This document shows positions 45,693-57,125 of a stretch of DNA of 64,000 nucleotides, one piece after another. Source of the DNA: Rattus norvegicus (taxonomy: Eukaryota; Chordata; Mammalia; Rodentia; Muridae); assembly GCF_036323735.1 (NCBI RefSeq), contig NC_086036.1:25369564-25433563 (forward strand), written 5' to 3'. Each line of letters opens with the position of its first letter. Positions within the stretch are counted from its first letter, which is position 1. The notes beneath the pieces were generated by a model. It was not told the DNA's origin, did no database searches, and saw only the letters and a program-made list of their open reading frames with translations. The position numbers were made by a program, and so were the translations under genes.

Positions 45693-45694
<2 letters not shown>
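44351..45694. other. No gene recognised; contains a CpG-containing patch at 45080-45340
   Basis: Includes a two-copy 39-bp imperfect duplication at 44834-44910 and a patch with more CpGs than its surroundings at 45080-45340, with overlapping short frames on both strands. No gene assigned. Confidence 0.35.

Positions 45695-45757
<63 letters not shown>
45695..45757. repeat. (GT)n microsatellite
   Basis: About 31 pure GT units. Confidence 0.98.
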
Positions 45758-45758
<1 letters not shown>

Positions 45759-46590
45759 TTCACCAGAGGAGACCACTGAATGTCCTTTATAACTCTCCAC
45801 ACCTTATTCCCTTACAGGGTGACCTCTCTATGAACCTGGAGCTGGTGATTTTAGTTACGTTGGCAGACACCACCCCCTCTAAAGCCTCCTGTCTCTGGCC
45901 CCCTCAGGGCTGGGACTGCAGTCCTGGAAGGGATCACATCTGGATTGTTATATAAATGAATGCTTGGACCCATCTTGGAATAGCTTCATAGCGCTAAAGA
46001 AAAAAATGTCGTTTTAAAAAAGATACCTTGTGGAGTATTTCTGAGTGGTGTGTGATGATGTCTCTAGATTATATGCTACTGACCAAATACACATGAAATT
46101 GTAACCCTTCAGTAAGATAACAAAGCCCTCAGTATCCATGCTCATAAAATAAATCATCTCTAGCCTGGCAAGAAATATTTAACCAAGTTTAAAAATAGCA
46201 TTCAGTACATTACTGTAGAATAAGTTGATTTTTTTTAAAAATGAAGAAAATCTTTGGTTCTAGCTAGCTGGGGGCCTAAAGCTGTTTCCAGTGTGTGTAA
46301 GACAATGACAAGAATCTTAGGTGGTGACACAGATGATTCAGTGTGTGAATTTTTCCCGCCCAGCCCATATTTCCCCATGACACATGAGGACACCATGCCT
46401 CGGAACACTGGCTCTTTGAAATAAGCTATGAAACGGACAGTTTGGCTTTCTCTGTGTTTTCTTATGAGTGCAGATCCTGGCCAAGTCACAGCCTGTTCTT
46501 ACCAAAATTCTCCCATATAACTAAAATGACAAGATATTCTTCTTTCTCTTCCTGTCGTTAAATCGTAATGAAGTGTTGGTGACCTACTGT
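45758..46590. other. No gene recognised
   Basis: Unique-looking sequence. Confidence 0.4.
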
Positions 46591-46594
46591 TATG

Positions 46595-46617
46595 GTTACC
46601 ATTATTGCTATGGCAAC
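46595..46617. promoter_or_regulatory. Candidate RFX X-box half sites
   Basis: GTTACC (46595-46600) and GGCAAC (46612-46617), with the X-box-like ATTGCTATGGCAAC at 46604-46617 (two mismatches to the RFX consensus). A motif match only. Confidence 0.3.
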
Positions 46618-46858
46618 AGCCCTATATATTCCTAAGGGAGAAGAATTAGACTAGTCCAGTGTAGCATAGCATTAAAGGTCCTCTCTCAGAAGCAACTGTA
46701 AATCTTACTGTTCTGAAACTATATATTTTATACTGTCTGTGCTTTGGTTCAGTATTGAATAGTATTTTCATTATATGCATTAATATCTTATAAGGTTTGG
46801 CGAGCTGGTTTCTATCTCTGTAACAGGTACCTAAGATAATCCATTTACAAAAATACAA

Positions 46859-47080
46859 GGGCTGGAGGGATAGTTCAGTGGTTAAGGCCTCTAGCTTCCC
46901 TTACAGAGGGCCAAAGCTCTGTTACCAGCCCACACAGTGGCTCACAGCATCTTTAACTCCAGGCCCAAGGAAAGACTTTCCCTCCTGGCCACTGTACACA
47001 TGTAGAGAACAGATGTGCATGGAGGTAGAACATCCACACATAAAATTAAATTTAAAAAATAAGAATAATTATAATCAAAG
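46859..47080 (+). mobile_element. B2/B3-type SINE
   Basis: 'agggctggagggatagttcagtggttaagg', 'agagggccaaagctctgttaccagccc', 'acagtggctcacagcatct' and an A-rich tail. Confidence 0.82.
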
Positions 47081-47109
47081 GCTTATATCAACCCATCTTT
47101 AGAGGTGTC

Positions 47110-47330
47110 AGATCATAGTCAGTTGTCAGGCTAATTTGGGACTACAGCAGGGCACTGTGCATCTTGGCAGGGAACATGTGGTGAGACATAGCCACTTACC
47201 TCAGGGTCCTATAAGATCATTTAAGGCCAGACAGCCATTTCCCAAATGCTCTGATAGGTCCTTCCATTAAAGTCCCTACCATTTCCTAATAGCAGCACAC
47301 AGGAGCCAAACTTTTATCATGGGGAGCTCT
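47110..47330 (+). mobile_element. Possible rodent interspersed repeat fragment
   Basis: Similar in style to the 'ggcactgtgcatcttggcagggaacatgtggtgag' part of a common rodent repeat. Diverged. Confidence 0.4.
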
Positions 47331-47779
47331 GGAGCAAAGGCATTCTTGAAAGCTCTTTTGTATATTTGTCCTCTCAGAACTTCATGACACTAGAGTTGTT
47401 GGTAGGTGTTACGAACTCCGTTTCCTCAGCAGGAAAATTATGCACACTATTGTTTACCTGCCCAACGATGATGGGTGGTACCATTCCATTGTCATTGGTA
47501 ACAAAATCTTCACAGTGTTTGTGAAAGAAAGATGCCATTCTTTAATCCAGATATGGATTTGATTTTCTGGTCTTTACTAGGGATACACCGTGCAGCCCAC
47601 GAGCTATCAGCATTATGGGAAGATATTTGATCATAAGCTTCCTCTTTCTTCCTATTAAAAGAAATCTTGCTTTTGATTTAAACAGCCATCACAGCTATGT
47701 CTGTTGTCTATTCTATCTTCTGTCTTACAGGTCAGTTAAGAACAGAAGTTACTGAAAACATAACTGGAAGAACAAGAAA

Positions 47780-47932
47780 GAGGAGGAGGAGGTGGAAGAG
47801 GAGGAGGAGGTGGTGGAGGAGGTGGAGGTGGTGGAGGAGGTGGAGGAGGAAGAGGAGGAGTTGGTAGAGGAGGAGTTGGTAGAGGAGGAGGAGGTGGTAG
47901 TGGTGGAGGAGTTAGTAGAAGAGGAGGAGGAG

Positions 47933-47964
<32 letters not shown>

Positions 47965-47983
47965 GGAGGAGGAAGAGGAGGAG
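47780..47983 (+). repeat. (GGA)n/(GGT)n purine-rich tract
   Basis: About 200 bases of GGA with GGT and GAA variants. The Pro-rich, Ser-rich and Glu-rich frames over it are repeat artefacts. Many GG runs give weak G-quadruplex potential. Confidence 0.96.
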
Positions 47984-48179
47984 GTACAACCCAAGGTGCC
48001 TGCACACTTACCTCTGAAATAAAATACTGGCTCAGCTTCTGGACTTTGCCATACTGGAAACACTCATTAGTTTTAATGAGTTCAAGTGGAGTCTTACAGT
48101 ATTTTACACTTGCCATTAGATTGAAATTAGATGAGATAATTTGACCTCTTCCTTTGCAATTTGTTTCTATATTTGTTAG

Positions 48180-48520
48180 TTTTCTCATTGCTGTGACAAG
48201 CTGTGTGATAAAATGTCAAGAAACAACAGAGGAGGGTGGGTTTCGTTAAAGGGGATGCACTCCATCATGGTGAGAAGTTCCTGGTAAGAGGAGCTTGAGG
48301 CAAGCTAGTCACTCTTGGGACAGTCAGAAAGTAAAGAAGGATGAAGGCTGGCTTATTCCTGTGTACTCAGCCGAGGACTTCAGCCCAGGAAATGGTTTCA
48401 CCATGGCTAAGTAGGTATTCCTACCTCAGTTAACATAGTCTAGGTGATCTCTTACAGGCATGCCCAGAAGTTGATCTAATCTAGATCATTCTTTACAGAT
48501 GTGCCCAGAGATTTGCCCTC
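48180..48520 (+). mobile_element. Degenerate rodent interspersed repeat
   Basis: 'ttctcattgctgtgacaagctg', 'ggatgcactccatcatggtgagaag' and 'gacagtcagaaagtaaagaaggatgaaggctgg' match a frequent rodent repeat whose name I do not assert. Confidence 0.55.
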
Positions 48521-49339
48521 GAGGTAATTTTAGATCCTATCAAGTTGGAAATCAATATTTACCATATTAGAATCCTTTCATTATTGATATTTCAGTCCTG
48601 CTGCTCTAGATAAGACTTAAGGAATGCAGCAAATGAATGTAGAAAGTGGACAGCCTTGTCTCATTCCAGACTTTGGAGGAAATGCTCCCAGATTTCCTCT
48701 ACTTGGTATGATGGTGATTACGCACTTGTCATATATGCCCTTAAAATGTTGAGATGTGTTTATTTTATACCAGGTTGACCATGAAGGATGTTTGACTTTG
48801 TTGGTGAACATTTCTGCATTTATTGAGATAAGGACGTGATTTCTGTCCTAGAGTCAATTGATGCGATTTGTTAAATGGATTGATTTGTGCATGCTGGCCC
48901 ATTCTTGCATTTCTTAAGTGTAGGCAACTTGTTTATGGAGAACGATCTTTTGATGTGTATTGATTTTGTTTGAAAGTGTTTCAGAGAGAATTTTTGTTTC
49001 CATGTTCATCCAGATGATTAACCTATAACTGTTGTTTTTCTCTTACTCATTAGGAAAAAAAAATATTATAAAGAACTTGCAAATGTTTTGGGGTCACTTC
49101 TGTATACAATCCTATCATCTGTGAAAAGCAATACTTTGATTTTTCCTTTTCAATTTGTATCACCTAGATCTCCTGGTCCTGGGCATTGTTGTTGTTGGGA
49201 GATTTATAAAGACTGCTTCTATTTCCTTAAGGTTATAGGTCTATTTAAATTGTTTATCTGACTTTGATTTAACTTTGGTAAGTTATTGAGAAAATTGTCC
49301 ATTCCTTTTAGATTTTCCAATTTTTGTAGTACAGGGTTT

Positions 49340-49786
49340 GTTTGTTTGTTTGTTTTGCTTTGTTGTTGTTTTAATTTTGTTTACTCACTTTACATCCTGC
49401 TCACTGTCCCATTCCAGGTCATCTCCTCCCACAATTCTTCCCCATTTCCCCTCCCCTTCTTCACTGAGTGGCTAGGAAGACCCCCTGGGATTAACCTCAT
49501 CCATGGTCCTGGTGTGGCAGGCCTCTGCTGGGTATCCTTGGGTTGTACGGTTCAGGATCTGCAGATCAGAAGAAGGTGGGTAGAGAGGTGGTGGGAGAAT
49601 GGATGTTCACCTGGGATAGCAGACTGCTCAGGGAAGCTCTGCTTGCTCCAGAGGACTCAGAGAGCAGGGAAGATGGATAGGGGAAGGGAAGCTTTCCTGT
49701 TTGTTTCAGGATCTGCAGATCTACTGAAGGTAGGAGGAGAGGCGGGGCAAGAATGGGGGTCCCCCTGGATAGCAGGCTGCTCAGCC
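49340..49786 (-). mobile_element. Nested L1-type 3' tail inside the L1 ORF2 remnant
   Basis: A (TTTG)n and T-rich left end, then 'actcactttacatcctgctcactgtcccattccag' as in L1 3' ends. Approximate TSD tagtacagggttt (49327-49339) versus tagtatgggttt (49787-49798), and the host ORF2 sequence is continuous across it. It contains a two-copy repeat of about 155 bp (49551-49632 and 49706-49785). Confidence 0.72.
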
Positions 49787-50460
49787 TAGTATGGGTTTTT
49801 TAAGTAGGACCTAATGCTTCTCTGGATTTTCTTGGTATCTGTTGCTATGTCCCTCTTCTCATTTCATTTTTGTTTGGTTGGATATTCTTTCTGTGTCTTT
49901 TAGTTAGTTTTAATAAGGGCTTTTCTATTTTGTTGATTTTTCTCAAAGAACCAACTCTTAGCTTCATTGATTCTTTGTATTGTTCTCTTTGTTTCTACTT
50001 TGTTGATTTCAGCCCAAAGTTTGTTCATCTTCTGTCATCTATTTCTCCTTGGTGCATTTCTTTCTTTTTGTTCTAGAACTTCCAGCAGTGCTGTTAAGTT
50101 GCCGGTGTGAGATGTCTCTAATCTATGAAGGCTCTTAGTGCTATAGACTTTCCTCTTAACACTGATGTCACTGTCCATTAAGTTTAGATATGTTGTGCCT
50201 TTATTTTCATTGAATTCTGGGAAATCTTTAATTTCTTTCTTTATAGCTGACCCCAGTAGCCATTTAGTGGAGAGTTGTTCAATTCCCATGAGTCTGTAGG
50301 CTTTCAGTTGCTTCTGTTGCTGATGAAAACCAGCTTTAGTCCATGATGATCTGATAGTTTACAAGGAGGTTATTTTAATTTTCTTTTATCTGTTAAGGCT
50401 GATTCAGCATATGATCAGTTTTGAGGAAAGTTCTATGAGAAAGTATATTTCTTAGAAGAA

Positions 50461-50485
50461 AATATATATATATATACATACATAC

Positions 50486-50519
<34 letters not shown>

Positions 50520-50520
50520 G
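50461..50520. repeat. (AT)n microsatellite
   Basis: Alternating AT with a few ATAC units inside the L1 remnant. Confidence 0.95.
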
Positions 50521-50599
50521 TTCTTTTGTGTTTAGGTAAAATGTTTTGTAAATATCTGTTAGGTTTATTTGAGTCATAGAGTCTTTTAGATCTACTATT

Positions 50600-50662
50600 T
50601 CTGTTTAGCTTTTGTTTGAATGACCTGTCCATTGGTGAGAGTATGGTATTGAAGTCTCCCAC
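50600..50662 (-). pseudogene. L1 endonuclease motif remnant (GDFNT)
   Basis: The minus frame reads MGDFNTILSPMDRSFKQKLN, the conserved L1 apurinic-like endonuclease block with the GDFN catalytic motif, followed by frame decay. It is part of the same degenerate ORF2 and not functional. Confidence 0.85.
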
Positions 50663-51075
50663 TATCAGTGCATGGGGTTCAATGTGTGATTTAAGTTTTA
50701 GTTATGTATCTTTTACAAACGAGTGTGCCATTGAATTTGAAGCATAGTTGTTTAGAATTGAGACGTTATCTTGTTGTATTTTTCTCTCAGTGTGTACGAA
50801 GTGTCCTTCCCCATCTCTTTTGATTAATTTAGATTTAAAGTCTATTTTCTTAGCTATTAGAATGACTACGCCAACTTAATTCTTGGGCCCATTTGCTTGA
50901 AAAATCTTTTTCCAACCCTTGACTATGAGGTAACATCTATCTTTAATGCTGAAGTGTGTTTCTTGTATGCAGCAGAATGATGGATACTGTTTTCACATTC
51001 ATTTTGTTAGCCTGTGTATGTTTATTAGGGAATGGAGACCATTGATATTGAGAGACATTAATGCCCAAGGATTAT

Positions 51076-52210
51076 TAATTTCTATTGTTTTGTGGTGGTG
51101 GTGTGTGTAGTGTGTGGGTGTGGGTGTGGCCCCAGCCCAGGGCTCAACCTGGAGGTTCCTAGGGATTCACTGGTGAGAGTCCACATTCAACCCCTGATTG
51201 ACAATGGCAATAACAAAATGCTCCTTCTTGGGAACTGTCTGTGTGCCTGGGCGAGCTCCCTTCTGATTATTGTTTCCTAAGCCTCCAGCCCACTGTATGG
51301 TGCTACCACATTCAAGGCAGGCCACTCTCTCCAAATTTGCTACTGACCCACATGCCAATTGTCTCTAGAAATGCCCTTAAACACATCCTCAGGATGCATT
51401 ACACAAGTCTTGGATGTCTCTGGTCCAGTAAAGCTGACAGATAAGATTCACTCTAACAGTTTTGATCCTGACTAATAATAATGATCCTTGGGGCTCTATG
51501 TTAGTGTTGAACCATTTAAAGAAGTAGGAGCCTCTTCCAGTCTGTGTGAATTGAATTTGGTCTGAGAAGTTTTTCCCTAGTCATCATACCTGGGATGAAC
51601 TTGACAAGGTCTGCAGCAAGCTCGCTTGGAGTCCTCGGACTGGCTTGCCTGGTGTGTGGGTCTACAGAGCTTACCCAGCTTCTCCTGATCACTGCTTCGG
51701 TCAGGACAGATCTGGAGCCTTGGTCTTTAGAACCTAGCCTTAATCTTCGGTGGATGGAGACAAGACTTGGAACTTGAGTTTGCCTGGAGGGTGGAGCCAT
51801 TATGGCTAGCCTTCTGATGGTTCAGAATTAGAGTCCAAGCTCTCAGAGGATTGCCTGCAACCTGGGACTGCAAGAAGTCACTTGGAACACAGAATGCTAT
51901 ACCTAGCAAAAAAGTAAAAAAAAAAAAGTTGACCATAGTCTACACTCTTCCTCCATATGTGAAGGGTGTCTCTCTTCAGATCGCACAGTGTGAGTTGGGA
52001 GATGTGGTTCAGCTATTGTGGTGTTCTGCCACAGTGTGTTTTATCCCCTCTTCACTTCATCTGGGTTCTAATTTCTTACCTGAATTTTTCCACTTTCATA
52101 AAATTATCTTTATGAGTGATGGTTGCTCTGACTGAGGTTTCTTCCAGAGAGGAGCACTGAAAAGTCCATTCTGCCATCCTGAAAATGTCACTCCTTGGCA
52201 TTTAGTTTTT
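51076..52210. other. Unclassified, probably old repeat
   Basis: Continues the direction of the L1 remnant but I cannot recognise ORF1 or 5' UTR with confidence. Short G/T-rich patch at about 51090-51130. Confidence 0.35.
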
Positions 52211-53394
52211 TTAAATTATCCCACAGTGCATCAGCTCAAGTTTACTGTCCCCTTAACTTTCCCAAACCAGTGATACTTAAATGTCCTTTGTGACTCTCTA
52301 GCTTTATAATTCGATGACATAATACTAAAGAAAAGAAGGTTAGGGCATAAAGAAAGAATTTAGTGGGGGTTGAAACATGCTAGGCATTTAACAAATTAAT
52401 ACTTTTTATGTATGTAAGTAAATGTGATAAAATTATGTTCTTCATGCAATAACGATGGTCTTTGTGGACTACACCAAGTCATGATGTCTTTCTCGGTGAA
52501 ATAAGAGACCTGTTCAATGCCATTTGGTTTCAATCTTGTCAGCCAGTCTCTATTTGTATACACTTGTTTGAAGACAAGGTCAAATTTCTAAATGCGATGG
52601 CCTTCCTGAATGCGAGGTTTAAGCCAAATGTCCCTGTTTGACTCCAGTTATTTAGTAGCAAATTAGAATAAACTGCATACACAGCTACCAGCTTCTATTC
52701 ATATCCAGACTGCCACACTCCGCAGCTTCCCTGCTCAACTGAAATGGCTGTGTCAATTCCGAGGGGACATGAACACGTGACCATTTCAGAATCTTCTTGG
52801 AGGACATTGACCAGTGGCTTTACTGCATTCCCAGAGTCTTAAGACCAAGAACGCTTTGCCTCAGGGATGAACTACTCCGTTTTTTCAGTACGATTGAATT
52901 TACTAGACACTGACAACTTGGTCATACCCAGATTCCTGCATTGAAAACAGCACAGCAATCGTAAAGTGAACACATGTCTGACTTACAGGATTAAGTGTTT
53001 TGTTCATGTACTGGTGACAAGATGAATATGGCCAAAACACAGTTTGGTTCTTAGATTGATATAAAATTTAAAACTTAGTTCTTTCTTTCATGTCGACTAT
53101 ATTTAGACATAGTTGGCAGGCCATATGGATGTTTTGCTAGTTCTTTATTTCTTTATTAAAAAAGAAAAGCACAGGCTAACACCAGTGCTATCACATTAGT
53201 GCACGTTTCAATGCTAGGCATTTAGGTGCCTCGCAGGACGCCTCCAGCACGCATATAGAGAGAATAATCTTTTCTCTCTCAGTGGCACCTTGGATATACA
53301 CCTGCCTGTTTAACATCAGGCATACAAAAGAGGAGATGCTGATGAATTGGGTGCTGTCTAGACAATTCTACTACCACACAGTGTTGCTCTGTTG
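52211..53394. other. No gene recognised
   Basis: Unique-looking sequence without exon signals that I trust. Confidence 0.4.
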
Positions 53395-53408
53395 GTTGCC
53401 ATGGTAAT
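53395..53408. promoter_or_regulatory. Candidate RFX X-box
   Basis: GTTGCCATGGTAAT differs from the palindromic RFX consensus (GTTGCCATGGCAAC type) only near the right end. Motif evidence alone. Confidence 0.35.
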
Positions 53409-53697
53409 GAGCAAATAAGCTCTTACAGCCCTGCTCAATAATGGGTTGTGAATACTTCCTTTACAATAGGCAATTTTCCTTTCCTTGAAATGAGGATCGC
53501 TACAAACAATCTAACTGAGGCGTAGACATAGAACCACAGCACCCAGTACTGTTTCAGAACTCGAGCTAAATGCCACACTTAAACATTCTCTGTCAAAACA
53601 ACTCATTTGCTCTGTCATTTCCATCAAAGAGTCTGTCATTAGGCAGAGGGGCCTGAGACAACAGTACAGAGTCCTTTTCTGGTTCATGTTAGCTTTT

Positions 53698-53810
53698 CTG
53701 TCATTCAATAACTCTTGGATTCCTTCTCTGCCCTGGCCCGAGGCTGGCCTCTGAATCACACAGCTGAATAAAGGCATGCTTTTCTTCAAAGAACAGATAG
53801 ATTTGGGGTA
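53698..53810 (+). mobile_element. L2-like fragment
   Basis: 'gtcattcaataactcttggattccttctctgccctgg' through 'cagctgaataaaggcatg..caaagaac' follows the order of an L2 3' end. Confidence 0.5.
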
Positions 53811-54254
53811 GCAAGCGAGGCCAACTGCTCATTAGGACATGGGATGCAAGATGTTTCTGGGATTCATAAATATAGAAAATACAGTTCTTAAGGGGTATAG
53901 AAAGCACAGGATACACCATCTGAAGGAAAGCAGGAGGTATCCCAACCAAGAGGGGAAAGCAAACCAAAAGAGAGGCACAGAGAATTCAATACCTCAGCGG
54001 TACAAGAAAAACTACCACATCCCAGTCAGCTTTCATAAGAAAACCTGGATGAGGTAGAAACATAGGATGTGACTCATTGGGGGGACAGAAGCTAATTTAT
54101 TACTTATTTCCATTTGCAGAGTTGACAATAACCTAGAAGAAGCAAGAAGAGAGGTGGGCAGGAAAGCTTAACAAGTTTGTGTAAAAGCCAGTTGTCTGCA
54201 AAACTCCAGGGTCTTGTGAGTTGTTGCCACTCTTCTTATCCATTGTGAAATCTT
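53811..54254. other. No gene recognised
   Basis: Unique-looking flank of the minisatellite. Confidence 0.4.
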
Positions 54255-54760
54255 CTGGTGCTCCCCACAGCTGGTGCTCCCCACAGCTGGTGCTCCCCAC
54301 AGCTGGTGCTCCCCACTGCTGGTGCTCCTCACAGCTGGTGCTCCCCACTGCTGGTGCTCTCCACTGCTGGTGCTCCCCACTGCTGGTGCTCTCCACTGCT
54401 GGTGCTCCCCACTGTTGGTGCTCCCCACTGCTGGTGCTCCCCACAGCTGATGCTCCCCACAGCTGATGCTCCCCACAGTTGGTGCTCCCCACTGCTGGTG
54501 CTCCTCACAGCTGGTGCTCCCCACTGCTGATGCTCCCCACTGCTGGTGCTCCCACTGCTGGTGCTCCCCACAGTTGGTGCTCCCCACAGCTAGTACTCCC
54601 CACAGTTGGTGCTCCCCACTGCTGATGCTCCCCACTGCTGATGCTCCCCACTGCTGATGCTCCCACTGCTGGTGCTCCCCACAGCTGGTGCTCCCCACAG
54701 CTGGTGCTCCCCACTGCTAATGCTCCCCACTGCTGGTGCTCCCCGCTGCTGGTGCTCCTC
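54255..54760. repeat. Minisatellite, 16-bp unit, about 31.7 copies
   Basis: The unit is ctggtgctccccacag, with variants at a few positions (A/T at position 15, C/T at 1, G/A at 4, C/T at 10 or 11). I counted 31 full units plus a 12-bp partial. Units 19 and 26 are 15 bp, each lacking one C. Because 16 is not a multiple of 3, each frame yields a 16-residue peptide repeat, giving large but spurious open frames on both strands. Confidence 0.98.
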
Positions 54761-55044
54761 TTCTTAAACACTTCAGAGCTGAAATCCAACTGGGCACAGA
54801 ATCAGATAACACTTCCCATGTACCCTTGCAGCTAGATATGGTTATGGCATGTGTGCAACTTCAGGCTTTCCCCATTCCTCATCTCCCTTTGTTGAATATA
54901 CTTAGGTAAAAGTATATCCCAAAAGAAAAGGAACTAACTTAGGTGATAAGAAGGAAGCCCAGTGTTAAGAAGATACAGAAAGAGTCCCAACTCCAGGATG
55001 TACTGTGACTCTTAAGAATCTGTATGAAAAGCCCAGGACAGCGA
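54761..55044. other. Unclassified spacer
   Basis: No feature recognised. Confidence 0.4.
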
Positions 55045-55430
55045 GTCTGTATTAGATATTTGTCTCAGCTGTAACAAAATGCCCGACCAAGCAATGTAAG
55101 CGAGAAAAGGTTGGTTTCGGCTCAGGGCTCCAGGTCATTGTCTGTAATGTTAGGAGAGTATGATGGCTAGAGTGATGGCAGCTGGTCACGTTGCATCCAC
55201 ACGCAGGAAGCTAATCCTGCACGTGGGAACTAATGCTTGCACTCAGCTGCCTTTCTCCCATTTATTCACTCAGAGACTTCGGTCATGGAATGGTAGCATC
55301 TACATTTAAGGTGGGTTTCCCACTTCAATTAACCTAATCAAGGTAATCAACAGACCCAAACAAACAGGCCCAAAAAGGTCTCGACAGTATTTCTAAATCC
55401 CACGCAGCTGTCAATCAATATTAACGATCA
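55045..55430 (+). mobile_element. Degenerate rodent interspersed repeat (same family as 48180)
   Basis: 'gtctcagctgtaacaaaatgcccgaccaagcaatg', 'ggctcagggctccaggtcattg' and 'caattaacctaatcaaggtaatc' resemble the common rodent repeat also seen at 48180. Confidence 0.55.
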
Positions 55431-55499
55431 TGGAGTGTGATAGAACGCCTCTGGAAGCACTTGGTCAAATTCACAGACTTTAGATAGCAAAGTAGGGCT

Positions 55500-55935
55500 G
55501 TTACCTCAAGAAATCTGATTTTTTTTCAAGATCATGGTATTATATATAGTAATACATGTCACTCCAAGAAATGAAGAACTGCAGACAGTAGATCTGTGTT
55601 TCCCAGGAACTGGGGTTCGGGAGGCAGCAGTGAGTTGGTGGACACAGTAGGTTTAGGGCAGAGAAACTCTCCCTGGGATAGTGCAATTGTGGATACCGTA
55701 GGTCATGATCCATTCAAACCTTGGCTGTGCATCCTAGAAGCAAACAGTAATACAAACCATGGACATTAGTTGTAATGATAGAGCGACATTGGCTCATTAA
55801 TTGAATTGAGTGCATCACACTAGAACAAGGCGTCAACAGCAGCAGAATTCTGGAGGGGGAGCCTTGTATGAAAAGACCCATAAGCTTTGCGATTTCTTTT
55901 CCTGTAAACCTAAAACCATTCTAAAAATAGCCAAT
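55500..55935 (+). mobile_element. Ancient L1M 3' UTR
   Basis: Same layout as 2993-3320: 'aggaactggggttcggg', 'ggtttagggcagagaaactctccctgggata', 'gtcatgatccattcaaacc' and the end 'ctgtaaacctaaaaccattctaaaaa'. Confidence 0.7.
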
Positions 55936-56495
55936 CATAAAATTTAAACTAAAAAAAACACTTGAACAGAAGTAAGCATTTAGTAAGTTGTTATTATTAC
56001 TATTTCTTCCTATGCAAACAAGAACCAAGGATTTTTTCCCCCTTAAAAACCAGCCAGGACAACTTAACTTATTAGAATTTAAGGGAAAGAGGGCATAAAA
56101 GTCAACAGAGGGTGTTTCTTCCCAATAGAGACTTGTGTGTTTTCCATGATTATTATGAGACTTTAAGGATCTTCCTCAGTGTGTCCCTGAGGCCAGACCT
56201 ACATGTGTGAGCTGCTCTTTTCTCCAGGGCTGGGATTCAGCTACAGATGCTCTTTTTCTTTTCATGGCTGTGTCTGCTGTTTCCCAGGGAACTGAAGACA
56301 TGGAACAGCCAATTAAACAGGACATAGCCAGTGCCCTTGGGAAAACCACAGAGGAAACAGACTGTGTTTGTTTCTCACACATCTGGGGATGGGGCATATG
56401 CTGAAATCAATGTATGACCCCTAGCCCCAGATTCTCAAAAAAAAAATCAAAAGCAAACTCCCAAGCCTCACAACAACTCAAAACAAATAAACAAA
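55936..56495. other. No gene recognised
   Basis: Unique-looking sequence. Frames of 65-73 aa on both strands at 56176-56404 are unrecognised. Confidence 0.4.
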
Positions 56496-56621
56496 AAAAA
56501 TGTAGTTTTTTTTTTTTTTTGGTTCTTTTTTTCGGAGCTGGGGACCGAACCCAGGGCCTTGTGCTTCCTAGGCAAGCGCTCTACCACTGAGCTAAATCCC
56601 CAACCCCAAAAATGTAGTTTT
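56496..56621 (-). mobile_element. ID: ID SINE
   Basis: The ID body on the minus strand covers about 56534-56607, with its A tail as T at 56506-56532. B box and A box are intact. TSD aaaaatgtagtttt occurs at 56496-56509 and 56608-56621. A young insertion. Confidence 0.96.
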
Positions 56622-56975
56622 ATATATAAAAACACTGTCCTTCATACTTACTATGTATGCAAGAAATGTGTCACAAAGCCTGTGAAAATTCAGATAGATG
56701 ACTACTTAACTCAGGGGGCAGGGTAGAGGGAACCTGGGAATTCTTCATGCCAAGGGCTTAAAGTCCAAATGCCCAGCCCACCCAGTGCATCCCAGCTCAT
56801 CCCAGCCTCTCACTGGCTACTGTTAGGCACAGCTTGGGGATCTTAGGTACCAGGGAGCCATGAGGCGAGCTGCTCCTGATAAGGAATGTGGGTGCTTCTG
56901 GGGATTCAGAGCCTGAATCCCAGATTTTACTAGGTAATCTCCATGGTTCCTAGAATTCTAGCATCCTGGGACTTC
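56622..56975. other. No gene recognised
   Basis: Unique-looking sequence. Confidence 0.4.
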
Positions 56976-56978
56976 ATT

Positions 56979-57125
56979 TTTTTTTTTTTTTGAGACAGGG
57001 TTTTTCTGTGTAACCCTGACTGGCCTCAAACCCATTCTGTAGACCAGGCTGGCCTAGAACTCAAGAGATCTGCCTGCCTTTGCTCTTCAAGTGTTGGGAT
57101 AAAAGGCATGAGCCACCATGCCTAG
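56979..57125 (-). mobile_element. B1 SINE
   Basis: T tail, then 'gagacagggtttttctgtgtaaccctgactgg', 'gaccaggctggcctagaactcaagagatctgcctgcc' and 'ggcatgagccaccatgcctagc'. A short TSD gacttca is visible on both sides. Confidence 0.93.

Larger units (their letters stand above)
48600..51075 (-). mobile_element. Old, long L1 ORF2 remnant
   Basis: Minus-strand L1 covering RT back to the endonuclease region. At 48617-48811 the minus frame contains an RT block (AFPPKSGMRQGCPLSTF). At 49870-50100 the reverse of the 'SWFFEKINKIDKP' linker region is recognisable. At 50393-50662 the endonuclease signature MGDFNTILSPMDRS appears. It has many indels, an internal AT microsatellite (50461-50520) and a nested L1 tail (49340-49786). 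Confidence 0.85.

Noticed and set aside
47736..48188. 150-aa proline-rich frame on the minus strand
   Set aside because: The Pro-rich core is translated GGA/TCC repeat. The flanks show no domain or splice site.
54133..54789. Large repetitive protein (up to 176 aa) on the minus strand and partners on plus
   Set aside because: All frames are open because a stop-free 16-bp unit repeats. There is no start context, conservation argument or unique domain.
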